Of a stretch of 20,698 nucleotides of DNA, positions 7,380 through 15,506 are shown piece after piece. Origin of the DNA: Bacteroidales bacterium (GTDB lineage: Bacteria; Bacteroidota; Bacteroidia; Bacteroidales; Marinilabiliaceae); assembly GCA_900766825.1 (NCBI GenBank), contig CAAFWU010000097.1, forward strand, positions 1 through 20,698, given 5' to 3'. A program made the position numbers and the translations under genes. The notes beneath the pieces are model-generated. The model had not been told where the DNA came from, ran no database searches, and saw only the letters and a list, made by a program, of their open reading frames with translations. Numbering within the stretch: position 1 is the first letter of the stretch; every line of letters begins with the position of its first letter.

Positions 7380-9524
7380 ATGAACATTTGCTACAAGATT
7401 TTGCGCAATGTGGCGGCAGCGTTTGGTGCGTTGGCACTCATGGCACAGGGCGTTGTGGCTCAGGATTTGCCTGCCGACATACAGAAGGGCAATATACTGC
7501 ACTGCTTCGACTGGACAATGAACGACGTGAAGGATGCGCTGCCCCAGATTGCCGAAGCAGGCTTCGGAGCAGTGCAACTCTCTCCTCTACAGAGAAACGT
7601 GACATCGAGCTCCACATGGTACGATGCCTACCGTCCCTTCGACTTTGCCTTTGTCTCCAGTTGCTTTGGCACCGAGCAGAACCTAAAGGATTTGTGCTCA
7701 GCCGCCAATGCATTGGGTATCAAGGTTATTGTGGACGTGGTTTTCAACCACGTGGATGGTTCGTCGAGCAACAAGACCAGCTATCACAACGATTGGTGGA
7801 ACAGCAACAATCGCCTGCGCTGGAACGGCGACGTGGACTACAGCAGTCGCGAGAGCATAACCCAAAACCAAATGGGCGGAGGCAGCGGCTACCCCGACGT
7901 AAACTCCGAGGATAGCGAGGTTGCGGCACGTGCCAAAGCATACGTTGAGTGGCTGAAGGCTTGTGGCGTCAAGGGCATTCGCTTCGATGCAGCTAAACAT
8001 GTGGCTCTGCCCAGCGAGAATTGCAACTTTTGGAAAGAGGTATGCTCTGTGGAGGGCATCTACTACTACGGCGAGGTGCTGGACAATCCTGGCGGTTCCA
8101 ATAAAGACGCCCTAATGATGGAGTACACCGAGTACATGAGCGTGACCGACAACAGCTATGGCGACAACGCCCGCAACAAAGGTGGCGTGCCCACCAAGAG
8201 TCAGGGTTGGGGCATAGACAACTATGTGGACCAGACCAAACTTGTCTACTGGGCCGAGAGTCACGACACATATTGCAACGATGGCGGCTCATCGAAAAAC
8301 GTGAGCGTAGATATCATAGACCGAACATACGCCATGGTGGCCTGCCGCAACAACGAAACCGCTCTCTACTTCTCACGCCCATCCAGCACCTCGAGCTCCA
8401 GCATCAAGTGCGGCAGCAAGGGCAGCACCCACTTCACATCGACCGAGGTGGCAGAGGTGAATAAATTCCGCAACGCCATGGTGGGCAAAGCGGACTTCTA
8501 CACCACGAGCGGCACCGTGGGGTGCGTGACTCGCGAAAACGGAGGCGCAGTGATTGTGAGCAGCACTGGGGCAGCCGATGTGAGCATAGCTAATGGCGGC
8601 AGCTATGTGCCCGAAGGCACCTACACCGACAAGATTGGCGGCGGCACATTCACAGTTACCTCATCCACCATAAGCGGCAAGGTGGGCTCCACAGGCATTG
8701 CCGTAATTTACGAGGTGGACCCCGAGAAACCCACCATATCTGTTTCGCCCGCCAACACAACCTTCGAGACCAAATTAACGGTAAGCCTAAGCGCAACACC
8801 CGAGGGCACAGCCATTTACTACACCACCGATGGTTCGGCACCCACCACATCGTCGACCATTTACTCGGTCCCCTTCAGCATAGAGAGCACCACAACAGTG
8901 AACATATTGGCCGTGAGCCCCACAAGCAAAACCTCGACCAAGAGCGTGACCTACACCCTCAAAGGCAGCGAGGAGGATGAGTACGCCCAACTGGAGTACT
9001 ACGACAACTGCTGGTTTGCCTACTTCAAGAACTTGAACTCATGGACTCAAGTAGGATGCTGGGCATGGAACGACAACACCAACTATACCGACGGCATCTG
9101 CAAATGGCCTGGCGTGGAGTGCACACTGTTTGACGCCGAGCAAAACATCTACCTCTGGAAGGCAGAGAAAAAGGATGATGTGGGTCCCTCGTTCATCATC
9201 TTCAACAGTTTCCAAGCCACAGGATCATCGCAAACCGACAACATGACCTTTGAGAACGGCGGCATTTACGAGCCCAACTCAAAGAAACCCGTGGCCACAG
9301 TGACCAAGAAAGAGACTCAAGCAATAGCAAACATAGGCGCCAAGGGACTGAAGATATTCGGCAGCAAAGGCACCTTGGTACTTGAGGCAGAGAAAGCTCA
9401 GGAGGTCATTGTGAGCAACCTATCGGGCAAGAGCCAACGCTTTGTGGCACACGAAGGACGCAATATCATTAGCCTCTCCCGAGGGCTCTATGTGGTTGGA
9501 GGAAAACTAATTGCCGTAAAATAA
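7380..9524 (+). CDS. Secreted GH13 alpha-amylase (second of the pair) with T9SS-like tail
   Basis: The ATG at 7380 gives a 714-residue protein with a signal peptide ending in GVVAQ near residue 28; a TTG at 7368 would only add four residues. GH13 residues are complete: DVVFNH (119-124), GIRFDAAKH with nucleophile D203 (199-207), GEVLD with acid E232, and ESHD (293-296). The GIRFDAAKH form and the compact barrel (about 33-445) resemble AmyE-type alpha-amylases and differ from the upstream enzyme. A chitobiase-like module (449-527, IYYTTDGSAPTTSS) and a CBM26-like starch-binding module (about 539-629, KWPG and IYLWKA) follow. The end (LKIFGSKGTL, SRGLYVVGGKLIAVK) is a T9SS type A-like tail. It lies 175 bp behind the other amylase and is probably transcribed with it. 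The two enzymes share the linker ETQAI just before the tail. Confidence 0.93.
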   Translation: MNICYKILRNVAAAFGALALMAQGVVAQDLPADIQKGNILHCFDWTMNDVKDALPQIAEAGFGAVQLSPLQRNVTSSSTWYDAYRPFDFAFVSSCFGTEQNLKDLCSAANALGIKVIVDVVFNHVDGSSSNKTSYHNDWWNSNNRLRWNGDVDYSSRESITQNQMGGGSGYPDVNSEDSEVAARAKAYVEWLKACGVKGIRFDAAKHVALPSENCNFWKEVCSVEGIYYYGEVLDNPGGSNKDALMMEYTEYMSVTDNSYGDNARNKGGVPTKSQGWGIDNYVDQTKLVYWAESHDTYCNDGGSSKNVSVDIIDRTYAMVACRNNETALYFSRPSSTSSSSIKCGSKGSTHFTSTEVAEVNKFRNAMVGKADFYTTSGTVGCVTRENGGAVIVSSTGAADVSIANGGSYVPEGTYTDKIGGGTFTVTSSTISGKVGSTGIAVIYEVDPEKPTISVSPANTTFETKLTVSLSATPEGTAIYYTTDGSAPTTSSTIYSVPFSIESTTTVNILAVSPTSKTSTKSVTYTLKGSEEDEYAQLEYYDNCWFAYFKNLNSWTQVGCWAWNDNTNYTDGICKWPGVECTLFDAEQNIYLWKAEKKDDVGPSFIIFNSFQATGSSQTDNMTFENGGIYEPNSKKPVATVTKKETQAIANIGAKGLKIFGSKGTLVLEAEKAQEVIVSNLSGKSQRFVAHEGRNIISLSRGLYVVGGKLIAVK

Positions 9525-9563
9525 ACTAAAGCTAAGCACACAGAAAAAACATAATCACGAAAT

Positions 9564-9615
9564 AACACTTGCTCAAGGTCGGTTCTGCTGGCTTTGGGCA
9601 AGTGTTTTTTGTTTA
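9564..9615 (+). terminator. Rho-independent terminator of the amylase unit
   Basis: A 13-bp stem with one G-U pair, AACACTTGCTCAA (9564-9576) with TTGGGCAAGTGTT (9594-9606), is followed by TTTTTGTTT. It closes the two-amylase transcript. Confidence 0.88.
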
Positions 9616-9902
9616 ATTAATTGGTAAGAAATGTCATTGAGGTTTTACGCAATAATATAGTAAAACGAATAGGTCCTAAAAACGGATGTCATTGGAATTT
9701 ACTTATCAAAACACAGAAATAAGAAAACACTCACAACTTTTGCGATTTATATATCAACTTTCCTTGTTTTTGGAGTAAAAAAGGGCTTAAAAAGGGCTTA
9801 AAAATGGGCAAGAAAAAACCTCCCCACCCAGCTACAAGAGTCCAGATGAGGAGAGTTCACAAATTCCAATAAAGAGGTACAGAGCAGAAGGCTGATAGAT
9901 CC
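9616..9902. other. Convergent intergenic region with a short tandem repeat
   Basis: No gene is seen. An 11-bp unit AAAAGGGCTTA is repeated at 9779-9789 and 9790-9800. Read on the minus strand, GGGGAGG followed by TTTTTT (9814-9825) could end the minus-strand operon, but its stem is only about four pairs plus mismatches. A related pair ATGTCATTG lies at 9631 and 9686. Confidence 0.5.
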
Positions 9903-10382
9903 CTACTGTTTCATAATCTTAAAGCCACGACCCTCAACCAACACAATATAAATGCCCTTGGGCAAGCCTCCCAAATCAATTTCGGTAGTTGAGCTCTGAG
10001 CCTCAGCCGATTGCAACAAAGTACCACCAATGGAGAATATGCGAATAGGCTCGCCCTCCGTTGCGCCATGCACATGAATGCGTTGACTAACTCGTGTGGG
10101 ATATACACTAACGTTCACAGCATCGTCAGCCACGACCTCCACGGCTTGAGTCTTGGCTCCAAAAACAATGGAGCGGGTGTTGCTTACAGCACCGAGATCC
10201 ACCTTCTGACCGCTCTTGAGCAACAGAGTCATTTTACCCGAGGCAAACTCCAAACGCCCCAGTTTGCTAACCTCGCTCACATAATTGGAGCCCGACAGAC
10301 GGCACACCGTCATATATGTTGTTGCCGATGCCATATGCAAAGCACACAGACACAGCACAATAACCAAAAGAATTCTTTTCAT
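9903..10382 (-). CDS. Small secreted protein with T9SS type A sorting domain
   Basis: A 159-residue protein: signal peptide MKRILLVIVLCLCALHMASA (1-20), a short beta-rich part (21-80; LGRLEFASGKMTLLLKSG, and RSIVFG) of the kind found at the start of many secreted Bacteroidales proteins, and a complete Por secretion tail at 89-159 (VSVYPTRVSQ, PIRIFSIGGTLL, LPKGIYIVLVEG, FKIMKQ). There is no room for an enzyme domain, so the mature cargo is only about 65 residues. It starts 42 bp behind the FISUMP-type gene and is probably in the same transcript. Function unknown; a surface-attached adaptor or a shortened member of a larger family are both possible. Confidence 0.82.
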   Translation of the reverse strand: MKRILLVIVLCLCALHMASATTYMTVCRLSGSNYVSEVSKLGRLEFASGKMTLLLKSGQKVDLGAVSNTRSIVFGAKTQAVEVVADDAVNVSVYPTRVSQRIHVHGATEGEPIRIFSIGGTLLQSAEAQSSTTEIDLGGLPKGIYIVLVEGRGFKIMKQ

Positions 10383-10424
10383 CGAAGTAATATTTTTAAA
10401 GAGGGGGGTCTACAAAACGAGATT

Positions 10425-11261
10425 TTACTTAGCCCTTACGGGTCGGATAACAAAACCACGCAAACGATCAAAGCACCAGTTGGCTGCCGAGGCCATGTCT
10501 GTGTTCAGAGCCAAGACGTAGGCACTGCCCGTTTGATTATATACCGTTGAGGACCAATAGATTGAGCCCTTAACGGTGGCTCCCTCCTCGTTTTTGTAGC
10601 CCGCTGCGGGGAAAAAGAGGGTCTTGCTGGTTTTCTTGCTCGTAAAGAGAAAACCAGCCACGCCTGTGCTATTGTAGTTATCGTAGTAAGTTATATCGCA
10701 GTTGTTAACCAACTGATTCAACTCGGCTTGGGTGGGCATCCGCCATCCGTTCTTCCAATTGGCCTGAGCAGCATCGTCGGCAGCCTCCAGAGTCTTCTTA
10801 TTGTCGCCAATAAAAGAGCCGCCCACGCCACTATACCACACAGCATTGCGCGTCTGCCCCGGCTTGGTGCCATTCACACCGTCCGCCACCTGATATTTAT
10901 TGATGTCCCTACTATCGGCACACCCAGGTGTCATGTGTCTGTAGTTTCCCCAAGTGTATGTACTCTTAGGTGCCGTCTCGCCCCAAGCAAAGAAATCGCC
11001 GCCCTCGGTAGCCTTGCTGGCACCGATGTTATAGGGAGCCCAAAGCACCGAAGTGCCCATATCCACAGCCTCGCTCGCTGCGGGCACCGATCCCCCAACA
11101 GTCTGATAATTCATATGAAAGGTAACCGAATCGGGCAGAGCCGAAGGCATGGCAAAAACCTCTTTGCCGCCATAGTAGACACAAAACTGTGCCGATGCAA
11201 AAACCGATGTAAGTGCGCAAAAGGCAATGAGCCACAGACGCATAAGAATTTGTTTTTTCAT
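10425..11261 (-). CDS. Secreted FISUMP-domain protein
   Basis: A 278-residue secreted protein. The N-terminus (MKKQILMRLWLIAFCALTSVFASA) is a signal peptide, followed by a short strand module with the frequent Bacteroidales pattern VYYGGKEVFAMP ... PDSVTF (28-48). Residues 66-278 match the Fibrobacter succinogenes major paralogous (FISUMP) layout: VDMGTSVLWAPYNIGA (66-81), GDFFAWGE (88-95), WRMPTQAELNQL (173-184), YWSST (235-239) and the closing DRLRGFVIRPVR (265-276). The domain is thought to have a formylglycine-enzyme/C-type-lectin-like fold and to act in surface binding; no catalytic residues are apparent. It lacks a T9SS tail, unlike the next gene in the operon. Confidence 0.85.
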   Translation of the reverse strand: MKKQILMRLWLIAFCALTSVFASAQFCVYYGGKEVFAMPSALPDSVTFHMNYQTVGGSVPAASEAVDMGTSVLWAPYNIGASKATEGGDFFAWGETAPKSTYTWGNYRHMTPGCADSRDINKYQVADGVNGTKPGQTRNAVWYSGVGGSFIGDNKKTLEAADDAAQANWKNGWRMPTQAELNQLVNNCDITYYDNYNSTGVAGFLFTSKKTSKTLFFPAAGYKNEEGATVKGSIYWSSTVYNQTGSAYVLALNTDMASAANWCFDRLRGFVIRPVRAK

Positions 11262-11420
11262 AGGTTAAATGAATTGAATTAAGCACAGAGAATTATATCA
11301 TTCCACCTTCCTTCGTTAGGGAATAATGGAATAGTATCAACAACAAACAGTACATAACTGCATTTTACATCATTATGTTTTTCAGCAGTTTGCAACAAAC
11401 GAACAGTTGTTTATCAATAG

Positions 11421-11454
11421 CAAACATAAGACAAAAAAGAAGACAGTATTCCAA
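11421..11454 (-). promoter_or_regulatory. Possible promoter of the FISUMP operon
   Basis: On the minus strand TATGTTTG (11428 to 11421) matches the -7 consensus TAnnTTTG. A TTG (11454-11452) stands 23 bp upstream, slightly further than usual. Transcription would start near 11414, leaving a leader of about 150 nt. Confidence 0.4.
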
Positions 11455-11474
11455 TAATTTTAGATTTATTTACA

Positions 11475-11497
11475 CAAACGTTTGCGGCAACGGTTGC
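11475..11497. promoter_or_regulatory. Double operator-like palindrome upstream of the FISUMP operon
   Basis: Two perfect palindromes lie two bases apart: CAAACGTTTG (11475-11484) and GCAACGGTTGC (11487-11497). On the minus strand the block begins CTTCGCAACCG and ends GTTTGTGTAAAT, both shared in outline with the elements upstream of the amylase promoter, and it sits a similar 46 bp from the -7 box. Central-CG palindromes of this kind are typical of LacI-family operators. Confidence 0.45.
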
Positions 11498-11511
11498 GAA
11501 GATAGAAGGGA

Positions 11512-11564
11512 CAGAAAAAGCCAATGCCCTACGTCACAAGAGGCGGACGTAAGGCACTGGCTTT
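11512..11564 (-). terminator. Rho-independent terminator of the uvrB-to-OmpA run
   Basis: A 19-position stem (11517-11535 with 11546-11564) with two positions that are G-U pairs in the minus-strand RNA and a 10-nt loop, followed on the minus strand by TTTTTCTG. It lies 46 bp beyond the stop of the OmpA-type gene. The plus-strand side also has a T-rich run (CTTTTGTCTTATTTT). Confidence 0.9.
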
Positions 11565-11610
11565 TGTCTTATTTTATCTTAGGAGGAGCAAGCTATCCCC
11601 CCCACTCTAC

Positions 11611-12777
11611 TTACAAAGCTTTGAGCAATTGGTCGATGCGAGGAGTGAGCACAATCTCGGTACGGCGGTTCTTGCAGCGTCCCTCCTCGGTGGCGTTGGA
11701 GGCCACGGGCTGAGAGTCGGCACGACCTACGGCTTGCAGGCGATCCTGAGCAACGCCACCTGCCATAAGGATGCGAACAACGGATGTGGCTCGCTTGGCA
11801 GAGAGGTCCCAGTTGTCCTGAATAACCGAGCCGCGGAGGGGTATGTTGTCGGTGTGACCCTCGACGGTGATGTCTACATCGGCCGTAAGGTCCTTAAGAA
11901 CGGAGGCAATCTTGCGGATGGCGGAGACACCCTTGTTGTTTACCTCGTACTGACCAGAGGCGAAGAGGAGCTTCTCTTCCAGTTTAACGTAGACCTTGCC
12001 GTCTTTATGCTCCACGGTGAGCTCGTCCGACGTAAAGTCCATAAGGGCTTTGGCCATGGTGTTCTTGAGTTCGGCCATAGCCTGATCTTTATTGCGGAGC
12101 TGAGCCTCGAGTTCGCGAAGTTGGGCGGCCTGACGCTCTATGTTGGCACGGGCGGAGTCGAGTTCGGCCTGTTGGTTTTGCAACCGACGGCTCTTATCGG
12201 CAATCTCCATCTGCTGGTCTTGCACTTGCTGGGCTTTGTTGGCCAACTCGGCATTGCTCTGGGCCAAATTCAGTTCGCTCTGTGCCAACTGACGTTGGCT
12301 CTCGTCCAGAGCGCGGCTGGCGGCGGAGAGCTTCTCCTTTTGGGTCTGGAGGGTGCGCTGTGTCTCGGCCAAACGGTCGTTGCTGTTAACGAGCTCGTCT
12401 TGCATTGACGAGAGGTGATTCATGAGCGAACGATACTCGGGCACGTCGCCCATTTTGGCTGCCAGAGCGTTGAGGTCGTTCTCCAGAGTGCGCAACTTGT
12501 TGCAAAGGGTGCGGTAGCGCACTCCAGCCAAGGCTGTGTCTTGTTCCAAGAGGTCTTTCTCTTGAGCCAGTTGGTTTTTGTCGGCCTCCAGTTGGTCGAT
12601 GCGGTCGCTGAGTTCGTTGATGCGGACGTTGCGCTCCTCAATTTTGCGGAGATTGTCCTTGGTGGCCTGCTGCGCCTCCTGATATTTGCTGGTGGGCACA
12701 CAGGCGGCCAGAAGACCGACCATGGCGGCCAAAGCAACAGAGGCTAAGGGTCTATGCTTGAGCGAAATAATATTCAT
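11611..12777 (-). CDS. OmpA-family lipoprotein with long periplasmic coiled coil
   Basis: A 388-residue protein with a lipoprotein signal (LLAAC, lipidated Cys26), a long heptad-rich coiled coil rich in Q, E, L and A (about 30-245), and a C-terminal OmpA/MotB-type peptidoglycan-binding domain (about 262-380). Key parts of that domain are LLFASGQYEV (270-279), VEGHTDN with D310 (305-311), NWDLSAKRA with R329 (322-330) and NRRTEIVL (370-377). D310 and R329 correspond to the pair that holds diaminopimelate. It has no N-terminal beta-barrel, so it should tie the outer membrane to the cell wall from a lipid anchor, with the coil as a spacer. It starts 25 bp behind pepD and is the last gene before the terminator. 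Confidence 0.92.
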   Translation of the reverse strand: MNIISLKHRPLASVALAAMVGLLAACVPTSKYQEAQQATKDNLRKIEERNVRINELSDRIDQLEADKNQLAQEKDLLEQDTALAGVRYRTLCNKLRTLENDLNALAAKMGDVPEYRSLMNHLSSMQDELVNSNDRLAETQRTLQTQKEKLSAASRALDESQRQLAQSELNLAQSNAELANKAQQVQDQQMEIADKSRRLQNQQAELDSARANIERQAAQLRELEAQLRNKDQAMAELKNTMAKALMDFTSDELTVEHKDGKVYVKLEEKLLFASGQYEVNNKGVSAIRKIASVLKDLTADVDITVEGHTDNIPLRGSVIQDNWDLSAKRATSVVRILMAGGVAQDRLQAVGRADSQPVASNATEEGRCKNRRTEIVLTPRIDQLLKAL

Positions 12778-12802
12778 TGTTAATTAAACAAGATGTGGGG
12801 TC

Positions 12803-14272
12803 TTAGGCATTGGGAATGTTGCGGAGCACGGCGGTGAGTAGGCTCCAGAAGCGAGACACGGTGGAAATGCTTACGCACTCGTTGGGCGAGTGTGGATGAC
12901 AGATGGTGGGGCCGAAGGAGACGATGTCCCACTGAGGGTAGGCTCGGGTCATGACACCACACTCCAGACCAGCATGTAGGGCTGTGACGTTGGGGTCGGA
13001 GCCCCAAAGCTGACGATAGGTCTCCTTTACAAGAGCCAGAATGGGAGAGTGGATGTTGGGTTCCCAACCGGGGTAGTCTCCCGAGAGCTCGACCTCGGCA
13101 CCAGCCAAACGGAAGATGCTGTCGAGGGTAGAGGCCACATCCTCCTTCTCGGACTCCATGGCGCTGCGGATTAGGAACTTGACCACGATGTTGTCCTGCG
13201 AGCTTTGCACAATGGCCATGTTGCTGGAAGTCTCGACCAGACCGGGGATGTCGGCGTTCATTTTGATGGGACCATTGGGGGCACCCTGCAGGGCGTTGAT
13301 GAGGTCGTCGGTTGCCATCTCGTCGATAACGGTGGCGGGGCGGTCGACCCTCTTGGCCGTAAAGGTGAGCTGAGGTTCGGTGGAGGCGAACTCGGCTCGG
13401 AACATATCCTCGAACTCGTCCACTGCTTCCAGAAAGTCGTCGGCATCCTCCTCGTCGATGGTGAGAACCACCTCGGCCATGCGGGGTATGGCGTTGCGCA
13501 TGTTGCCGCCCGCAAAGCTGGAGAGCATGCTCTCGTAGTTGGCCGCAGCATATTTTAGAAATCGGGCCATGAGTTTATTGGCATTTGCTCGACCGAGGTT
13601 GATGTCCATGCCCGAGTGTCCGCCACGCAGACCTGATAGTGTTACACAGAAAGCCACATCCTCGTCGGCCGTGGGCACGCGTGGTGCCTGAAAAGTTGCG
13701 GTAAGGTCCACACCAGAGGCTCCGCCAATTACCAAGTCGCCATCTTGTTCGGAGTCCAGATTGAGCAGAATGTTGCCCTTTAGGAGCCCAGGCTTGAGTT
13801 CGTTGGCGCCTCGCATACTGGTCTCCTCCTCGCGGGTTACGAGCACCTCAATGGGTCCGTGCTGCACAGTGGGGTCGGTGATGACGGCCAAGGCTGCCGC
13901 CACGCCAATGCCATTGTCGGCGCCCAAGGTTGTGCCCTTGGCATGGAGCCAGTCGGCATCGAGTTCCACGGCAATGGGGTCGGAGACGAAATCATGACAT
14001 ACGGCATCGTCCTTCTGTGGCACCATGTCCACATGACCTTGAAGTATGACGCCTTGGCGCCCCTCGAAACCTGGGGTGGCAGGGGCCGAGATGATTACGT
14101 TGCCCACATGGTCTCGCAGAACCAGACAGCCGTGGTCGGCAGCCACTTGGGCCACGTAGTCGAGAGCTTTGTCCTCGTGACCCGAGGGGCGTGGAATGAG
14201 CGTGAGCTGACGGAAATGGCTCCACAGGTGGTGGGGTTCCAAGCCTGCGAGCACGCTATTATCAATTGCCAT
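12803..14272 (-). CDS. pepD: Aminoacyl-histidine dipeptidase (M20C, carnosinase-type)
   Basis: A 489-residue M20 metallopeptidase of the PepD type, which removes the N-terminal residue from X-His and other dipeptides in the cytoplasm. The di-zinc site is complete: H80 and D82 in LQGHVDMV, bridging D119 in TTLGADNGIG, the acid base and metal ligand in TREEETS (E148-E150), D173 in NLDSE, and H461 in CHPHSPNE. A dimerisation domain (about 200-390; LSGLRGGHSGMDI) lies between the catalytic halves. No signal peptide. The length is normal. It starts 12 bp behind the DUF4831-like gene, so the two are almost certainly transcribed together. Confidence 0.95.
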   Translation of the reverse strand: MAIDNSVLAGLEPHHLWSHFRQLTLIPRPSGHEDKALDYVAQVAADHGCLVLRDHVGNVIISAPATPGFEGRQGVILQGHVDMVPQKDDAVCHDFVSDPIAVELDADWLHAKGTTLGADNGIGVAAALAVITDPTVQHGPIEVLVTREEETSMRGANELKPGLLKGNILLNLDSEQDGDLVIGGASGVDLTATFQAPRVPTADEDVAFCVTLSGLRGGHSGMDINLGRANANKLMARFLKYAAANYESMLSSFAGGNMRNAIPRMAEVVLTIDEEDADDFLEAVDEFEDMFRAEFASTEPQLTFTAKRVDRPATVIDEMATDDLINALQGAPNGPIKMNADIPGLVETSSNMAIVQSSQDNIVVKFLIRSAMESEKEDVASTLDSIFRLAGAEVELSGDYPGWEPNIHSPILALVKETYRQLWGSDPNVTALHAGLECGVMTRAYPQWDIVSFGPTICHPHSPNECVSISTVSRFWSLLTAVLRNIPNA

Positions 14273-14284
14273 GACGGTTATGTT

Positions 14285-15427
14285 TTATTTCTTTACAGAG
14301 TTGGAGTTAGGTATTTTGACCACACTCAGCAGACGACCCGTTGCGGGCGAGAAGGTGAGCTTGTGAGTCTGGAGCATGGAGGCTGGCAGTGTTGCAATCT
14401 GGCCATTTTGGGTGCACTCAACAGTCTGCTGGGTAAGCAGTACGTTGCGGTCCAAGACGCGCACCGTTAGCAAACCTGGTATCATATAGCGGAGACCTGA
14501 GAGGGGAGCCTTGGCTCGCTCTTTGCTGGTTTCGGGAATGGCATTGACGTGGGTGCGGTCGTCGAACTCAAGGTCTACATAGATGGGTTTGCCGGTGAGG
14601 TCCATGGCATCGACAAAACCAGCTGATTGCGAGAAGCGTACGGGCACCAGATTGGCGGCGCCATTATAGTCTGGCACAATGTCAACGAACCAATCGACCC
14701 ATACGGTATCGCGGTGGCCCACAAAGAGTTCCATCTGTTTCTGTTCCAAACGGGCAATGTGAGCCATGGTCTGCTCCATGGCACCAGCGTCTGGCATTTG
14801 AGCCTCTTGGGCACCGCTGAGCAGGTCGAGCCTATTGTCTCGGAGGGCAAAGATGGCCTTGGCGCACTCTTCGGCCATGGCGGCTTTGGAGGTACGAGTG
14901 AGGACCGTTTGGGGCAACTGGGCATCGGCAAAGGAGGCAAAGGGAGGCAGGCTGACGCTGTTTTTGATGGGGGCGTAGGGTGCCACGGTCTGTGGGTCGG
15001 GGCTCTGAGGGTCGGCATTGACCGAATGGAGTACGCCATCGGGCGAGAAGGCGAGCGAAGGGAGGTCGGCGGGGTTGGTTGCCGAGACCACAAACATCTT
15101 GGTGTAGTCTGGAGCCCCAACGGTTTGCACTTGAGCACCTACAAGAGTCCACTCCACCTTGTTCTCGGTGACGACATCTTGTGCGTTGAGCAGACGAGAC
15201 GAATATTGGAAGAATGGACCTACGGAGGATACCACGGCATAGGCCTGAAGTTTGATGCGGAGCACCGTGGAGGGCAGTGTGTAGACCAGACCAGCGTTGG
15301 CTGCATCGGCCTCCTGAGCTGCAGGGCGAACACGAAGGGTGACATCGGAGCCCGCTTGGCTGGGCTGGGGTTGCAGATACATGACCATGGTGGCCAAAGC
15401 GGCGACCAGTGTTATTCGGTTTTTCAT
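14285..15427 (-). CDS. DUF4831-like envelope protein
   Basis: A 380-residue protein with a signal peptide (MKNRITLVAALATMVMYLQPQPSQA). The mature part begins with a beta-rich stretch (GLVYTLPSTVLRIKLQA, GPFFQYSSRLL) that matches the Bacteroidales DUF4831 family as I know it, including the PDYTKMF and LAFSPDGVLHSVNAD segments. The middle contains a helical, Ala- and Gln-rich part and the end returns to strands (LPASMLQTHKLTFSPATGRL). No lipobox and no enzyme motif is seen, and family function is unknown. It lies 79 bp behind uvrB and 12 bp ahead of pepD, in one direction with both. Confidence 0.8.
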   Translation of the reverse strand: MKNRITLVAALATMVMYLQPQPSQAGSDVTLRVRPAAQEADAANAGLVYTLPSTVLRIKLQAYAVVSSVGPFFQYSSRLLNAQDVVTENKVEWTLVGAQVQTVGAPDYTKMFVVSATNPADLPSLAFSPDGVLHSVNADPQSPDPQTVAPYAPIKNSVSLPPFASFADAQLPQTVLTRTSKAAMAEECAKAIFALRDNRLDLLSGAQEAQMPDAGAMEQTMAHIARLEQKQMELFVGHRDTVWVDWFVDIVPDYNGAANLVPVRFSQSAGFVDAMDLTGKPIYVDLEFDDRTHVNAIPETSKERAKAPLSGLRYMIPGLLTVRVLDRNVLLTQQTVECTQNGQIATLPASMLQTHKLTFSPATGRLLSVVKIPNSNSVKK

Positions 15428-15506
15428 TGCTATCGATGTTGATTAGATCAGAGAGATCGGGGAAAAAGAGTTTAAGGCTTAAGACAGGGTGGGGAAGAAT
15501 TTTGAG

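Noticed and set aside
9814..9853. Possible terminator of the FISUMP operon on the minus strand
   Set aside because: There is a T6 run, but the stem is only four pairs followed by mismatches, too weak to call.
11524..12408. 294-codon plus-strand open frame opposite the OmpA-type gene
   Set aside because: It is the antisense of a repetitive coiled-coil gene; the Leu- and Gly-rich product mirrors the Gln, Glu and Ala codons of that coil.
14627..15442. 271-codon plus-strand open frame opposite the DUF4831-like gene
   Set aside because: The minus-strand gene has a signal peptide and family segments; the antisense frame has nothing recognisable.
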